A DNA stretch of 64,000 bases from Arcobacter sp. CECT 8986 (GTDB lineage: Bacteria; Campylobacterota; Campylobacteria; Campylobacterales; Arcobacteraceae). The position numbers and the translations under genes are program-made. The notes beneath the pieces are model-generated. The model searched no databases, was not told the origin of the DNA, and saw only the letters and a list, made by a program, of their open reading frames with translations. Positions 10,162-19,645 of this stretch are shown here, in pieces. Numbering within the stretch: the stretch's first letter is position 1; each line of letters starts with the position of its first letter. The stretch lies in the NCBI RefSeq assembly GCF_004116725.1, contig NZ_PDKG01000003.1:1-64000 (forward strand), in the 5' to 3' direction.

Positions 10162-11679
10162 TTAATTTGCACTGAATACAGTTTTAAACTCATCTAATGC
10201 AGATTTTAATGCAGACTCAATCTCATCATCAATTTTTTGTTTAGTTCTGATTGACTCTAAAATATTTGAATATTTTTGCTCAAAGAATGCGTGTAATTCG
10301 TCTTCGAATTTAACAACATCATTTACAGCAACATCATTTAAATAACCTTTTGTACCAGCATAAATGATAACAATTTGTTTTTCAATAACTAATGGTTTAT
10401 TAACACCTTGTTTTAATACTTCAACCATTCTTTGACCAAGTTCAAGTTCTTTTCTTGTTGATTCATCAAGATCAGATGCGAACTGTGCGAATGCTTCAAG
10501 CTCTCTATATTGAGCAAGTGATAATTTTAATGTACCAGCTACTTGTTTAGTAGCTTTAATTTGTGCAGCACCACCAACTCTTGATACAGATAAACCAACA
10601 TTAATTGCAGGTCTAATACCTGAGTTAAATAAGTTAGTTTCAAGGAAAATTTGTCCATCTGTAATAGAAATTACGTTTGTTGGAATATATGCAGCAACAT
10701 CACCTGCTTGAGTTTCAATAATAGGTAAAGCAGTCATAGAACCTGCACCTAAATTATCACTCATTTTTGCAGCTCTTTCTAATAATCTTGAGTGTAGATA
10801 GAATACATCCCCTGGGAACGCCTCTCTACCTGGTGGTCTTCTTAATAATAAAGACATTTCTCTATAAGCAACTGCGTGTTTTGATAAGTCATCATAAACT
10901 ATTAATGCGTGTTTACCATTGTCTCTGAAGTATTCACCAATAGTAACACCTGTATATGGAGCTAAGAATTGTAAAGCAGAAGATTCAGAAGCACCTGCAT
11001 TTACAACAATAGTATAATCCATTGCACCATTTTCTTCTAATGTTCTAACAACGTTTGCAACAGAAGAAGATTTTTGTCCGATTGCAACATAAATACAAAT
11101 TACATTTTCAGATTTTTGATTAAGAATTGTATCAATTGCAACTGTAGTTTTACCAGTTTGTCTATCACCAATAATAAGCTCTCTTTGCCCTCTTCCGATT
11201 GGAACTAGTGCATCAATAGCTTTAATACCAGTTTGTAATGGCTCATGTACAGATTTTCTAGCCATAATTCCTGGAGCTTTTTCTTCAACAAATCTTGTTT
11301 CAGCAGCTTCAATTGCACCTTTACCATCAATTGGTTCACCTAATGCATTTACAACTCTACCAACCATAGCGTCTCCAACTGGAGTCTCTAATAGTCTTCC
11401 TAATCTTTTACAAGATACACCTTCTGCAAGACCGTTACCTTTTCCAAGAACAACAACACCAACTGCAGATTCTTCTAAGTTTGAAGCAAGACCTCTCTCA
11501 CCATTTTCAAACTCAACAATTTCTCCAGCCATTACATTTTTAAGACCGTATACTTGAGCAATACCATCTGCAAAAGAGATGATTTTACCAGTTTCATTTA
11601 CGTCTACATTTAATTCAAAGTTTTCGATTCTCTCTTTTATAATAGAACTGATTTCATCAGCTTGAATCTTTGCACCCAT
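10162..11679 (-). CDS. atpA: ATP synthase F1 alpha subunit
   Basis: Non-catalytic nucleotide-binding subunit of F1. Of 505 residues, the P-loop GDRQTGKT is at 171-178; the [17 protein letters not shown] segment is the alpha/beta family signature, with the alpha-type Arg finger in SRVGG. Full length. It follows atpH after 21 bases with a good ribosome-binding AAGGAG. Confidence 0.98.
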   Translation of the reverse strand: MGAKIQADEISSIIKERIENFELNVDVNETGKIISFADGIAQVYGLKNVMAGEIVEFENGERGLASNLEESAVGVVVLGKGNGLAEGVSCKRLGRLLETPVGDAMVGRVVNALGEPIDGKGAIEAAETRFVEEKAPGIMARKSVHEPLQTGIKAIDALVPIGRGQRELIIGDRQTGKTTVAIDTILNQKSENVICIYVAIGQKSSSVANVVRTLEENGAMDYTIVVNAGASESSALQFLAPYTGVTIGEYFRDNGKHALIVYDDLSKHAVAYREMSLLLRRPPGREAFPGDVFYLHSRLLERAAKMSDNLGAGSMTALPIIETQAGDVAAYIPTNVISITDGQIFLETNLFNSGIRPAINVGLSVSRVGGAAQIKATKQVAGTLKLSLAQYRELEAFAQFASDLDESTRKELELGQRMVEVLKQGVNKPLVIEKQIVIIYAGTKGYLNDVAVNDVVKFEDELHAFFEQKYSNILESIRTKQKIDDEIESALKSALDEFKTVFSAN

Positions 11680-11700
11680 TAAAATTCTCCTTTATAAGTT

Positions 11701-12231
11701 CTAAACTGCTTTTAAAATATGATCAATCATTTGAGATTTCAATCTATCTTTAGAAAAAGAAATTTCTACCCCAAGTCCATCAATATCAACTTTAATACCA
11801 TTATAATCACAAACGCTTTGTGTTAATGATAAATCTACATTAAATTTTTTACTAAATTCTTTTTCAATTGATGAAATATATTCAGCAGCTAACTCTTTAT
11901 TAGTGTAAATTACACCATTAAATGAGTTATTAATAACAGCAAGCTGAGCTTTTAACTCTTTTGCAATTACTGGAATAATATCTAATCTTTTGTTTTCACT
12001 TAGTAAGTTAATAAGATTTTTTAAAGTATCACTACAATTATCTAATAATGAGATAATTAACTCTACTTTATCACTATTTTTTACTTCAATAGACGATATA
12101 ATAGCGATAAATTTATCATCATTATAAGCTGAAGAGATTGTGTTTAATTCTTCACTTAAAGCAGTAACTGAAGCTACTTCTCTTCCATCTAATAAAGCTT
12201 TTACATATCTTTTTGCTACTAAATCTATCAT
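11701..12231 (-). CDS. atpH: ATP synthase F1 delta subunit
   Basis: Peripheral-stalk protein that joins F1 to the b/b' stator. 176 residues, mostly helical, with the typical N-terminal VAKRYVKALLDG (family pattern A-RYA-AL). Its ATG shares one base with the stop of atpF (TAATG), so translation is likely coupled. The C-terminal domain is divergent, as usual for delta. Confidence 0.94.
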   Translation of the reverse strand: MIDLVAKRYVKALLDGREVASVTALSEELNTISSAYNDDKFIAIISSIEVKNSDKVELIISLLDNCSDTLKNLINLLSENKRLDIIPVIAKELKAQLAVINNSFNGVIYTNKELAAEYISSIEKEFSKKFNVDLSLTQSVCDYNGIKVDIDGLGVEISFSKDRLKSQMIDHILKAV

Positions 12232-12743
12232 TACGCTACCTTCTTAAGTACAATATTTGATAACTCATCTTGAGTCAACTCAACATCGTCTGAATTAAAT
12301 AACTCTTCAAGTACTTCAGCAACAACTTGTTTTTTTGCTTTTCTTAGTTCAACTTTTGTTTTTTCATCAAAATTTTTCTCTAATTGAGCAATTTCAGCTT
12401 CCACAGCAACAAGAACTTTTTGTTTGATTGAATCTACATCTTCTTTTGCATTTTCAACAATTTCAGCTGCAAGAACTTTTGCATCTTCTAATTGTTTATT
12501 TGCAGAATCAATTTTCTTTTGTGAAGCTTTTAAAGTATCTTGTACTTTATCAAGTTCAGCTTGAATAGATAAACTTCTATCAGCAAAAAATGCTTTAACT
12601 TTATCGGCTAATAAATACCATAAAATTCCAGCAAAAATTATAAAGTTAACGGTTCTTTGAACTATATCTGTATCCGCACCTTCACTATTAGCAAATAATA
12701 CAACAGGACTTAAAGCTAAACCTAATAATAATAACTTTTTCAC
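12231..12743 (-). CDS. atpF: ATP synthase Fo b subunit
   Basis: Stator stalk subunit. 170 residues: a hydrophobic signal-like start (MKKLLLLGLALSPVVLFA), a membrane helix (VNFIIFAGILWYLLADKVKAFF) and a long Lys/Glu/Ala coiled coil. The extra N-terminal hydrophobic segment is common in Campylobacterota b subunits. Pairs with the b'-like protein encoded directly upstream. The genes for Fo a and c (atpB, atpE) are not in this window, as is usual in this phylum. Confidence 0.93.
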   Translation of the reverse strand: MKKLLLLGLALSPVVLFANSEGADTDIVQRTVNFIIFAGILWYLLADKVKAFFADRSLSIQAELDKVQDTLKASQKKIDSANKQLEDAKVLAAEIVENAKEDVDSIKQKVLVAVEAEIAQLEKNFDEKTKVELRKAKKQVVAEVLEELFNSDDVELTQDELSNIVLKKVA

Positions 12744-12753
12744 TTTAATTCCT

Positions 12754-13176
12754 TTATATCGAGCTAAGCTTAGCTTTTAAGCTCTCATTAAATTGAGGCA
12801 TTGAAGCTACTAATGAATCTTTTAACGCTTTTGTTTCTTCTTGTAACGAATTACCAAACTCTTCAGTTTTAACTTCTAAGTTTGCTTTTGCATTTGCAAG
12901 TTTCACATCAGCACTCTGTTTAGCTTCATTATAAGCTTTCTCTCTAATTGCAGCAGCTTCTCTTTTTGCAGCAGCAATCACATCATTTGCTTCAGCCAGC
13001 ATGCCATCTACGTTAGCACTGTTTGATTTTGCATTATCTAAATCTCTTTTTATTGACTCAGATCTATCATCCATATGCTTTAGTAGAGGCTTGAATAGAC
13101 AACTGTTTAGTCTAGCAACAACTAACAAAAAGATGATACCAGAGCTAAGCAACAATACAGGACTTATGTCTAACAT
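12754..13176 (-). CDS. atpF': ATP synthase Fo b' subunit
   Basis: Second stator stalk subunit; it forms a b/b' heterodimer with the following gene product. The 140 residues comprise an N-terminal membrane helix (SPVLLLSSGIIFLLVVARL), the FKPLLKHMDDR turn and an Ala/Lys/Glu-rich coiled coil. First gene of the ATP synthase operon, preceded by a GGAGG-type ribosome site and a roughly 100-base gap behind parB. Confidence 0.92.
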   Translation of the reverse strand: MLDISPVLLLSSGIIFLLVVARLNSCLFKPLLKHMDDRSESIKRDLDNAKSNSANVDGMLAEANDVIAAAKREAAAIREKAYNEAKQSADVKLANAKANLEVKTEEFGNSLQEETKALKDSLVASMPQFNESLKAKLSSI

Positions 13177-13278
13177 TCATTCCTCCATATTTTTACAGTT
13201 TAGTTTGACTAAAACTGCCTAATTTTACCAAATTGTTTTATAAAATTATATTAAACAAAGGAAGAATGTCATAGAAAT
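13177..13278 (-). promoter_or_regulatory. Upstream region of the ATP synthase operon
   Basis: The minus strand carries a TATAAT-like box within TAATATAATTTT and, closer to the gene, a hairpin made by CAGTTTTAGT and ACTAAACTG with a 3-base loop, just before the GGAGG ribosome site. A promoter here is plausible. The hairpin could affect translation, but that is a guess. No other gene is visible in the gap. Confidence 0.35.
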
Positions 13279-14151
13279 TTATAAAGTGTTACGAAAATAA
13301 TTAGAAATCTTTTCGATATCTTCTTGAGAGTTAATTTCAATCTTAAAATAATTTTTTTCGGCCTTAACTTTTAGCTTATTATCTTTCAATGTTTTTAATA
13401 CATCAGTTAATGGATTGAAATCATAATTGTTTGTAGTTTTTTTATTTTTTTGTACTTTTTTTGTACTTGGATTTTTTAAATCTTTAACAAGTTTTTCAGT
13501 CTCTCTTACAGACAATTTTTGTCCAATAATTGAATCTGCAACTAATTTTTGCTGATCTTCTTCTAAACCAAGCATTATCTTAGCATGACCAGCACTTATT
13601 TTATTGTTTGCAAGCAATTGTTGTACATAAGAACTTAAATGTAGAAGTCTTAATGTATTAGTTATTGATGTTCTACTTTTGAACACTTTCCTTGACAATT
13701 CATCATGTGTAATGTTATGTTCATTAATTAATTGTGCGTAAGAGTATGCAAGCTCTATAATATTTAAATCATCTCTTTGAATATTTTCAATTAAAGCAAG
13801 CTCTCTTAATTTAAAATCTTCTATATCTAATACAATAGAATTAATCTTTTCAAAATTAGCTAATTTATGTGCTCTTAATCTTCTTTCACCAGAGATTAAA
13901 GTAAAACTATCATCAGAATCTTGAATAACTACGATTGGTTGTAATAATCCATGTTCTACAATAGAATCACTTAACTCTTTTAGCTTATCTTCATCAAATA
14001 TTTTTCTTGGTTGATTTGGATTAGATTTAATTTTATTTACATCTAATTCAACAATAGTACCAATTTGTGAAAAATCACTTTTACTATTGCTATTTCCATA
14101 AGCAACCTCTACTTCCCCTAATAATTCTCCAAGTCCTCTACCTAGTGCCAT
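13279..14151 (-). CDS. parB: Chromosome-partitioning protein ParB
   Basis: DNA-binding CTPase that loads at parS sites near the origin and works with ParA to segregate chromosomes. 290 residues: N-terminal basic tail, the ParB/Srx CTP-binding box GERRLRAHK at 89-97, a helix-turn-helix region (ELSRKVFKSRTSITNTLRLL) and a C-terminal dimerisation domain. Four bases separate it from parA. No convincing parS was noticed in the window. Confidence 0.96.
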   Translation of the reverse strand: MALGRGLGELLGEVEVAYGNSNSKSDFSQIGTIVELDVNKIKSNPNQPRKIFDEDKLKELSDSIVEHGLLQPIVVIQDSDDSFTLISGERRLRAHKLANFEKINSIVLDIEDFKLRELALIENIQRDDLNIIELAYSYAQLINEHNITHDELSRKVFKSRTSITNTLRLLHLSSYVQQLLANNKISAGHAKIMLGLEEDQQKLVADSIIGQKLSVRETEKLVKDLKNPSTKKVQKNKKTTNNYDFNPLTDVLKTLKDNKLKVKAEKNYFKIEINSQEDIEKISNYFRNTL

Positions 14152-14155
14152 ATAA

Positions 14156-14932
14156 TTATCCTGCTATTGCTCTTGCTAAATTTGTGTATGCTTTAGTTCC
14201 AGTTGCTGCTGCATCATAAAGCATAATTGGTTTACCAAAACTTGGACTTTCTGCAAGTTTAATATTTCTTGGTATTACAACATATGAAGCATCATCAACT
14301 TTAAAAAGTTTACTTTCAAAGTGTTGTGCTAAGTCTGCAAAAACTTGTTTTGATAAGTTATTTGTAGAACTATACATTGTAGGTAAAAAACCTCTAATTT
14401 GTAACTGTCTATTAATTGTTTGTTTTACAAGTTTAATAGTATTTAGTAATTGTGCTAAACCTTCTAATGCAAAAAACTCACATTGAATAGGTATTAATAC
14501 AGAATTAGATGCACTTAATGTATTTATAGTAATTGGTCCAAGTGCAGGAGGTGAATCAATAATTATATAATCATAATCTTTTTTCACCGGGTCAATTTTT
14601 CTTTTTAAAATAAGTTCTCTTTCTTTATTATTTTTATAGAACTCTTTTTCAATTCCTACTAATCCAATATTAGAAGGAGCTACTTTTAGATTTTCAATTT
14701 CTGTATCTAAAAGAATTTCATTTAGTTCTTTTGTTCCAAGCATTACATGGTATAGGTTATATTCATATGTATCTCTATGAAAACCTAAACTTGTTGTTGC
14801 ATTAGATTGAGGATCTGCATCTATTAAAAGAACTTTTTTACCTCTTAATGCTAAAGCTGCACTTAGATTAACAGCAGTTGTTGTTTTACCAACACCACCC
14901 TTTTGATTTGCGATTGATATTATTTCTGTCAT
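14156..14932 (-). CDS. parA: Chromosome-partitioning ATPase ParA/Soj
   Basis: Walker-type ATPase that forms dynamic gradients on the nucleoid. It has the deviant Walker A KGGVGKTT at residues 11-18, DADPQSNATTSLG, and the Walker B-like YIIIDSPPALG. 258 residues, the Soj-type length without an N-terminal DNA-binding domain, so a chromosomal rather than plasmid ParA. Overlaps birA by 4 bases, so the three genes birA-parA-parB are one unit. Confidence 0.97.
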   Translation of the reverse strand: MTEIISIANQKGGVGKTTTAVNLSAALALRGKKVLLIDADPQSNATTSLGFHRDTYEYNLYHVMLGTKELNEILLDTEIENLKVAPSNIGLVGIEKEFYKNNKERELILKRKIDPVKKDYDYIIIDSPPALGPITINTLSASNSVLIPIQCEFFALEGLAQLLNTIKLVKQTINRQLQIRGFLPTMYSSTNNLSKQVFADLAQHFESKLFKVDDASYVVIPRNIKLAESPSFGKPIMLYDAAATGTKAYTNLARAIAG

Positions 14933-15564
14933 CTTAAACTAAATACCTTTTTATTATCTATATTTATAGAACCATCACTGTTTAAAACAGCATCTTCTAA
15001 TGATTTTTTTTCATTTTCGATTGTTACATGGAATTTTTTGCTATTTTGAAATTCTATCTTAAAATCTCTAAATATTTGCTTCCATGAAGTCTGTTTTTCT
15101 ATTTTATCAAAATAGTTTTTTAATGTTTTATCTACGTCAATTTTTATATCTAATTTTCCAAATTCTTCACTTACATTTATTAGATTAATTCCAATACCAC
15201 AAAACAGTAAATTATTTGTCATTGTTGTTATTGTTCCACCTATTTTTTTATCATCAATATAAAAATCATTAGGCCATTTTATCCATACTTTTGAATTACT
15301 CTCTTCTAATATTTTTTTCAAAATATAAGAAAAATATATTGAGCAACTCTGAATCGGTAAATCTTCTGGCAAGTTATTTATTTTATATACAAATGAAAAG
15401 AATAAATTGCCTTTTACACCAGTCCAACTATTTCCTCTACTTCCAACACCATTTGTTTGGTAATCAGTTAAAATACATGTTGGTTCAAAGTTTTCAAGAT
15501 TTTTTATATAGTTTTTTAAATATGTATGTGTAGAATCTACTTGTTGTAATTTTATAATTTTCAT
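14929..15564 (-). CDS. birA: Biotin-protein ligase without DNA-binding domain
   Basis: Attaches biotin to the acetyl-CoA carboxylase carrier protein through biotinyl-AMP. The 211-residue protein contains only the catalytic domain, with the biotin/AMP loop NGVGSRGNSW and IKWPNDFYIDDKKIGG. There is no N-terminal winged helix, so it cannot act as a biotin repressor as E. coli BirA does. A TATAAT lies only 6 bases before the ATG and no clear ribosome site is visible, so the mRNA may be leaderless. Confidence 0.93.
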   Translation of the reverse strand: MKIIKLQQVDSTHTYLKNYIKNLENFEPTCILTDYQTNGVGSRGNSWTGVKGNLFFSFVYKINNLPEDLPIQSCSIYFSYILKKILEESNSKVWIKWPNDFYIDDKKIGGTITTMTNNLLFCGIGINLINVSEEFGKLDIKIDVDKTLKNYFDKIEKQTSWKQIFRDFKIEFQNSKKFHVTIENEKKSLEDAVLNSDGSINIDNKKVFSLR

Positions 15565-15570
15565 AAAAAG

Positions 15571-15576
15571 ATTATA
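15571..15576 (-). promoter_or_regulatory. -10 box for birA-parA-parB
   Basis: A TATAAT on the minus strand ends 6 bases before the birA ATG. A start of transcription at the usual distance would fall at or next to the ATG. No good -35 box is seen, as is common in Campylobacterota. Confidence 0.45.
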
Positions 15577-15583
15577 TCTTATC

Positions 15584-15617
15584 TTAATAGAATAATATAT
15601 TAATATTATTCTATTAA
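15584..15617 (-). terminator. 15-bp perfect inverted repeat between fmt and birA
   Basis: TTAATAGAATAATAT and its exact complement flank an ATTA loop. It stands between the end of obgE-proB-fmt and the birA promoter. It could end the fmt transcript, but it lacks a U tract, and it could equally be an operator for birA. Confidence 0.4.
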
Positions 15618-15659
15618 TTGTACAGAAAATTAAATGATTTTATTAGAACTAAAAGAGAA

Positions 15660-16583
15660 TTAATTTAAAGTATTTCCTACTTCTAATCTTTTCCCTCTTA
15701 AATAATCTGCTACATTCATAGCTTTTTTTGAAGCAGGTTGAACTTGTGTAATTTTTATCTTTCCAATTTTACAACCTATTATCGCAAAATCTTTATTTAT
15801 TTCTAAAATTTCACCTTCATTATTTGATGAATTAGTATCTATAAGTTCAATCTGTTTTATTTTTAGTCCAGTTGATAGAAATACTCCTGGCCAATAGCAA
15901 TATGCTTTATATTTTAAATAAAGCTGTTTTGCATTTGTAAATGATACTAAACCATTCTCTTTTTTTATTTTAGAGCAATGACTTACTTCTGTATCATTTT
16001 GTTTTTTAGGTAAAATCTTTTCAAAATTATCTAAAGTTGTGATTGTTAGGTTTGCTGCAATATATGATAGTTTATCAAATACTTCATCAACTAACATATG
16101 GTTTTGAAGTTTCAAATACTCAATTGCAAGTATATCACCACTATCAAGTCCTTCTTCCATAAACATAGCTGTTACACCTGTAAATTTATCATCATTAAGT
16201 ATTGATTCTTGAATTGGGCTTGCCCCTCTATATTTTGGTAATATAGAAGCATGAAGATTTATACAAGGAGCAATTTCTAATATCTCTTTTGGCAATATTT
16301 GTCCATATGCTGCAACAATTATAAAATCAGGAGCAATTTCTTCTAATTGCTCTTTGATTTGAGTATTATTTCTTAACTTTTCAGGTTGAAAAATAGGTAA
16401 TGATAAATTATTATCAATACAATATTGTTTTATATGAGGAGCAGTTAAAATCTGTTTTCTTCCTACTTTTTTATCAGGTTGAGTAAAAAGTGCTAAAACT
16501 TCATAATCATCAGATTTTATTAATTTATCAAATATTACTGTTGCGTAATCTGGCGTTCCCATAAAAACAATTTTTTTCTTCAT
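15660..16583 (-). CDS. fmt: Methionyl-tRNA formyltransferase
   Basis: Formylates the methionine on initiator tRNA using 10-formyltetrahydrofolate. 307 residues: N-terminal KIVFMGTPDYA, the formyltransferase signature NLHASILPKYRGASPIQ with its catalytic Asn-His, the downstream GLDSGDI, and an OB-fold C-terminal tRNA-binding domain ending DYLRGKRLEVG. Shares one base with the end of proB. Confidence 0.96.
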   Translation of the reverse strand: MKKKIVFMGTPDYATVIFDKLIKSDDYEVLALFTQPDKKVGRKQILTAPHIKQYCIDNNLSLPIFQPEKLRNNTQIKEQLEEIAPDFIIVAAYGQILPKEILEIAPCINLHASILPKYRGASPIQESILNDDKFTGVTAMFMEEGLDSGDILAIEYLKLQNHMLVDEVFDKLSYIAANLTITTLDNFEKILPKKQNDTEVSHCSKIKKENGLVSFTNAKQLYLKYKAYCYWPGVFLSTGLKIKQIELIDTNSSNNEGEILEINKDFAIIGCKIGKIKITQVQPASKKAMNVADYLRGKRLEVGNTLN

Positions 16584-17356
16584 TAATTTTCCTGTGCTTT
16601 AAATAGTGTTCCACTTTTATGATTTTCATTTATTAAAAAATCATATGCATTTGTTAAGTCAAAACCAGAACTTAAAAACATTGGAATTCCTCTATCCATT
16701 AAAAACTTAGCAGCTTTAAGTTTTGTAACAATTCCACCTGTTGCAAATTCTGAGTTTGGTGTATGTTTCATCTCAAGTTGTGATTCGTAAACAGTATCCA
16801 CTTTTTTTTGTAAAACTGCATCTTCAAACTCTCTTGGATTTTTATTATAGTATCCATCAATATCTGATAAGATTGCTAATAAATCTGCTTTAAAGTAGTA
16901 AGCTGCATGAGCTGCTAATTGGTCATTATCACCAAATAAAAGTTCATCATTTGCTACTACATCATTTTCATTTACAATGGGAATTACATTATTTTCTAAT
17001 AATATTTCGACAACATTTTGTGCATTTTTTGTTCTTTTTTTAGAATCAAAATCAGTCTCAATCATTAAGATTTGTCCACATATAAGTTCATGCTCTCTAA
17101 ATCTTTTTTTGTAGTGTTTCATTAGTAAAGGTTGTCCAATAGCAGCAAGTGCTTGTCTATTGTAAATAACTTTTTTATCTAGATGTAATCTAGTATTTCC
17201 AGCGCCAACAGCACCAGAACTTACTAGAATTACTTCATAATTTTTCTCTTTTTTTAATTTTGCTATAAAATCAACTAGATTTGATAATCTATCTAAGGCT
17301 AATTTATTATCATCAGTTAGAACTGCTGTTCCAACCTTAATAACTATTCTTTTCAT
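16583..17356 (-). CDS. proB: Glutamate 5-kinase
   Basis: First step of proline synthesis: phosphorylates glutamate. The amino acid kinase fold is seen as [30 protein letters not shown] and [12 protein letters not shown]. At 257 residues it lacks the C-terminal PUA domain found in E. coli ProB, the short form typical of this phylum. Overlaps obgE by 4 bases and touches fmt, so all three are probably translated from one mRNA. proA is not in the window. Confidence 0.96.
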   Translation of the reverse strand: MKRIVIKVGTAVLTDDNKLALDRLSNLVDFIAKLKKEKNYEVILVSSGAVGAGNTRLHLDKKVIYNRQALAAIGQPLLMKHYKKRFREHELICGQILMIETDFDSKKRTKNAQNVVEILLENNVIPIVNENDVVANDELLFGDNDQLAAHAAYYFKADLLAILSDIDGYYNKNPREFEDAVLQKKVDTVYESQLEMKHTPNSEFATGGIVTKLKAAKFLMDRGIPMFLSSGFDLTNAYDFLINENHKSGTLFKAQEN

Positions 17357-18444
17357 TTACTTTGTCCTAAAAGTTCATATAAAGCATACCCAATTGATTT
17401 AGTATTTAAATGAGTTACAGATGATATTGGCAAAATAAAAAATGGTTTTGTTTTGTCAAATCTTGATAAAGTTAAATCTTGAACAAAATAAGGTAAAGTT
17501 GAATCAAAACCAAAATCATTAGAGTTCGATTCTTCTAAACTTAAACTGTCAATAAATTCTTTTATATCTTTATTTAAATCTTCACCATAGTATGCATCTA
17601 CTTTTGTTAATGCAATTGCATAGTTTCTACCACTTAACTCAACAGAAAATTTTGCTAATTCTTCTTTTAAGATTTCAAATTGTTCTGTTATTTTTCTATG
17701 ATTTGATACATCAATAGTAAAAAGTAAAGTTTTAGTTCTTTCAATATGTTTTAAAAACTCTATTCCTAAACCTCTACCTTCACTTGCACCATCAATAATT
17801 CCAGGTATATCAGCCATAACAAATGAATTATATTCACCAACTTCAACAACACCTAATTTTGGTGTTAAAGTAGTAAATTCATAATTTGCAATTTCAGGTT
17901 CTGCATTTGATACAGTTGAAATTAAAGTTGATTTACCAACATTTGGATAACCAACTAAACCAACATCAGCAATAAGTTTAAGTTCTAACTTAATTTCTCT
18001 TATTTGCCCAGGTAATCCTGGTTGTGCATAAGTTGGTCTTTGATTTTTAGAGTTTTTAAAGTGAACATTTCCTAATCCACCTTTTCCACCTTCTAAAAAT
18101 AAAACTTTTTCACCTTCGTTTAGTAAATCTAATAATACTTCATTTGTATTAGCATCAATAACTTGTGTCCCAGGAGGTACAATAAGTGTAAGTGCTGGTG
18201 CTGATTTACCTGTCATTCTTCTACCCATACCTTGCTTACCATTTTCAGCTTTAAGTACAGTTCTACCTTTATACCATGATAGAGTATCAGTATTATTATC
18301 TACTTGGAAATATACATCTCCACCTTTACCTCCATCTCCACCATCTGGTCCACCTTTAACTACAAATTTCTCTCTTCTAAAAGAAGTACAACCTTGTCCT
18401 CCTTTACCAGATGAAACTGTAAATTTAACACTATCTATAAACAC
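17353..18444 (-). CDS. obgE: Obg family GTPase, ribosome assembly
   Basis: GTPase bound to the 50S subunit and linked to stress control. 363 residues: N-terminal Gly-rich Obg fold ([14 protein letters not shown] and [11 protein letters not shown]), G domain with P-loop GYPNVGKS at 165-172, [14 protein letters not shown] as switch/G3, and a short C-terminal extension. Located just after rplU-rpmA, the arrangement found in most bacteria, separated from them by an intrinsic terminator. Confidence 0.97.
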   Translation of the reverse strand: MFIDSVKFTVSSGKGGQGCTSFRREKFVVKGGPDGGDGGKGGDVYFQVDNNTDTLSWYKGRTVLKAENGKQGMGRRMTGKSAPALTLIVPPGTQVIDANTNEVLLDLLNEGEKVLFLEGGKGGLGNVHFKNSKNQRPTYAQPGLPGQIREIKLELKLIADVGLVGYPNVGKSTLISTVSNAEPEIANYEFTTLTPKLGVVEVGEYNSFVMADIPGIIDGASEGRGLGIEFLKHIERTKTLLFTIDVSNHRKITEQFEILKEELAKFSVELSGRNYAIALTKVDAYYGEDLNKDIKEFIDSLSLEESNSNDFGFDSTLPYFVQDLTLSRFDKTKPFFILPISSVTHLNTKSIGYALYELLGQSK

Positions 18445-18461
18445 TATTTACTCCTAAAACT

Positions 18462-18491
18462 AAAAAAGGGTGTAGGCAAAGCCATACACCC
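18462..18491 (-). terminator. Intrinsic terminator behind rplU-rpmA
   Basis: On the minus strand GGGTGTATGGC pairs with GCCTACACCC around a TTT loop and is followed by six T. This is a textbook Rho-independent terminator, one of the strongest in the window. Confidence 0.88.
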
Positions 18492-18519
18492 TCTTATAAA
18501 AAATATTTCATACCTCAAA

Positions 18520-18774
18520 TTATGAAGCGTAAACTGAAACTTTCTTTCTATCTTTATCTTTAATCTCGAACTTAACAACACCGTCGATTAAAGCATAAAT
18601 AGTATGATCTTTACCGATTCCTACGTTTTCACCAACGTGTACTTTTGTTCCTCTTTGTCTAATAATGATGTTACCAGCTCTAACTGTTTCTCCACCAAAT
18701 TTTTTAACACCAAGTCTTTTTCCAGCTGAATCTCTATTATTCTGTGTAGATCCTTGACCTTTCTTGTGAGCCAT
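18520..18774 (-). CDS. rpmA: 50S ribosomal protein L27
   Basis: Ribosomal protein near the peptidyl-transferase centre. 84 residues, beginning [20 protein letters not shown], with [19 protein letters not shown]. The N-terminal tail is uncleaved type (no Firmicutes-like extension). 17 bases behind rplU. Confidence 0.98.
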   Translation of the reverse strand: MAHKKGQGSTQNNRDSAGKRLGVKKFGGETVRAGNIIIRQRGTKVHVGENVGIGKDHTIYALIDGVVKFEIKDKDRKKVSVYAS

Positions 18775-18791
18775 ACGTTATCTCCTTAAAA

Positions 18792-19109
18792 TTATGCAGC
18801 GATTTTAGTAATTCTAATTTTTGTGAAGCTTTTTCTAAAACCTCTTTTTAATTTACTATCTTTTCTTCTTCTTTTTTTGTAAATTATAACTTTTCTATCT
18901 CTATTTACACCTGTACCATCAAGTACTACTTCTGCTTGAACTTTAGCAGCTGAAATAGCATCACCAGTTTTTAGTTCACCGTCATTTAATGCAATAACAT
19001 CAGTGATTTCTAATGTTTCTTTTGCAGCTTTACCTAGGTAATCTACATTAAGAATATCACCTTCTTGAACTTTGTATTGCTTTCCAGCACATTTAATAAT
19101 TGCGTACAT
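18792..19109 (-). CDS. rplU: 50S ribosomal protein L21
   Basis: Large-subunit protein that binds 23S rRNA. 105 residues with [18 protein letters not shown] at the start and the basic [20 protein letters not shown] segment near the end. First gene of the rplU-rpmA unit; the upstream 99 bases are non-coding and contain TAAGAT/TAGATA-like AT-rich sequence that could hold its promoter. Confidence 0.98.
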   Translation of the reverse strand: MYAIIKCAGKQYKVQEGDILNVDYLGKAAKETLEITDVIALNDGELKTGDAISAAKVQAEVVLDGTGVNRDRKVIIYKKRRRKDSKLKRGFRKSFTKIRITKIAA

Positions 19110-19208
19110 TCTTCAATCCTCTAACTATCTATATCTATCAAATACGTATTTTTTGTGAAGCGAAATGTTATCTAATCTTAGTTTAAACTTTGTTTAAGCG
19201 AAAAACTT

Positions 19209-19592
19209 TTATTGATAATCGTAAGGTAATGCGATAACATCCATTTCAACAAGTACATTTTTAGGTAAAGTTTTTACCGCAACTGTACTTCTAACTGGCT
19301 TATGATCACCAAACGCTTCTGCGTATAATACATTTACTATACCAAAGTCATCCATATTATCTAAAAATATAGTAACTTTTATTACTTTATCCATACCACT
19401 TTTACAATCTTCTAACAACTTTCTAAGATTTTCAAGAACTTGTCTAGTTTGAACTTTAATGTCCCCTTGAACTAGTTCTCCCTCAGCTGTTAAAGGGATT
19501 TGACCAGAAGTATAAATTAATCCATTAGCTTTAATTGCCTGAGAGTATGGACCAATTGCTGCTGGTACTCTATCAGTATGTAATAACTCCAT
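19209..19592 (-). CDS. ridA: RidA family enamine/imine deaminase
   Basis: Cytoplasmic enzyme that hydrolyses reactive enamines made by PLP enzymes such as threonine dehydratase. 127 residues with IGPYSQAIKANGLIYTSGQI and the C-terminal RSTVAVKTLPKNVLVEMDVI, which carries the conserved Arg and Glu of the active RidA subgroup. It stands alone between rplU and dnaG. Confidence 0.93.
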   Translation of the reverse strand: MELLHTDRVPAAIGPYSQAIKANGLIYTSGQIPLTAEGELVQGDIKVQTRQVLENLRKLLEDCKSGMDKVIKVTIFLDNMDDFGIVNVLYAEAFGDHKPVRSTVAVKTLPKNVLVEMDVIALPYDYQ

Positions 19593-19645
19593 TTTTTTCT
19601 TCCTCTTTAATTTTTTTGAGATTATACAAGTTTTTGAATTAATTA

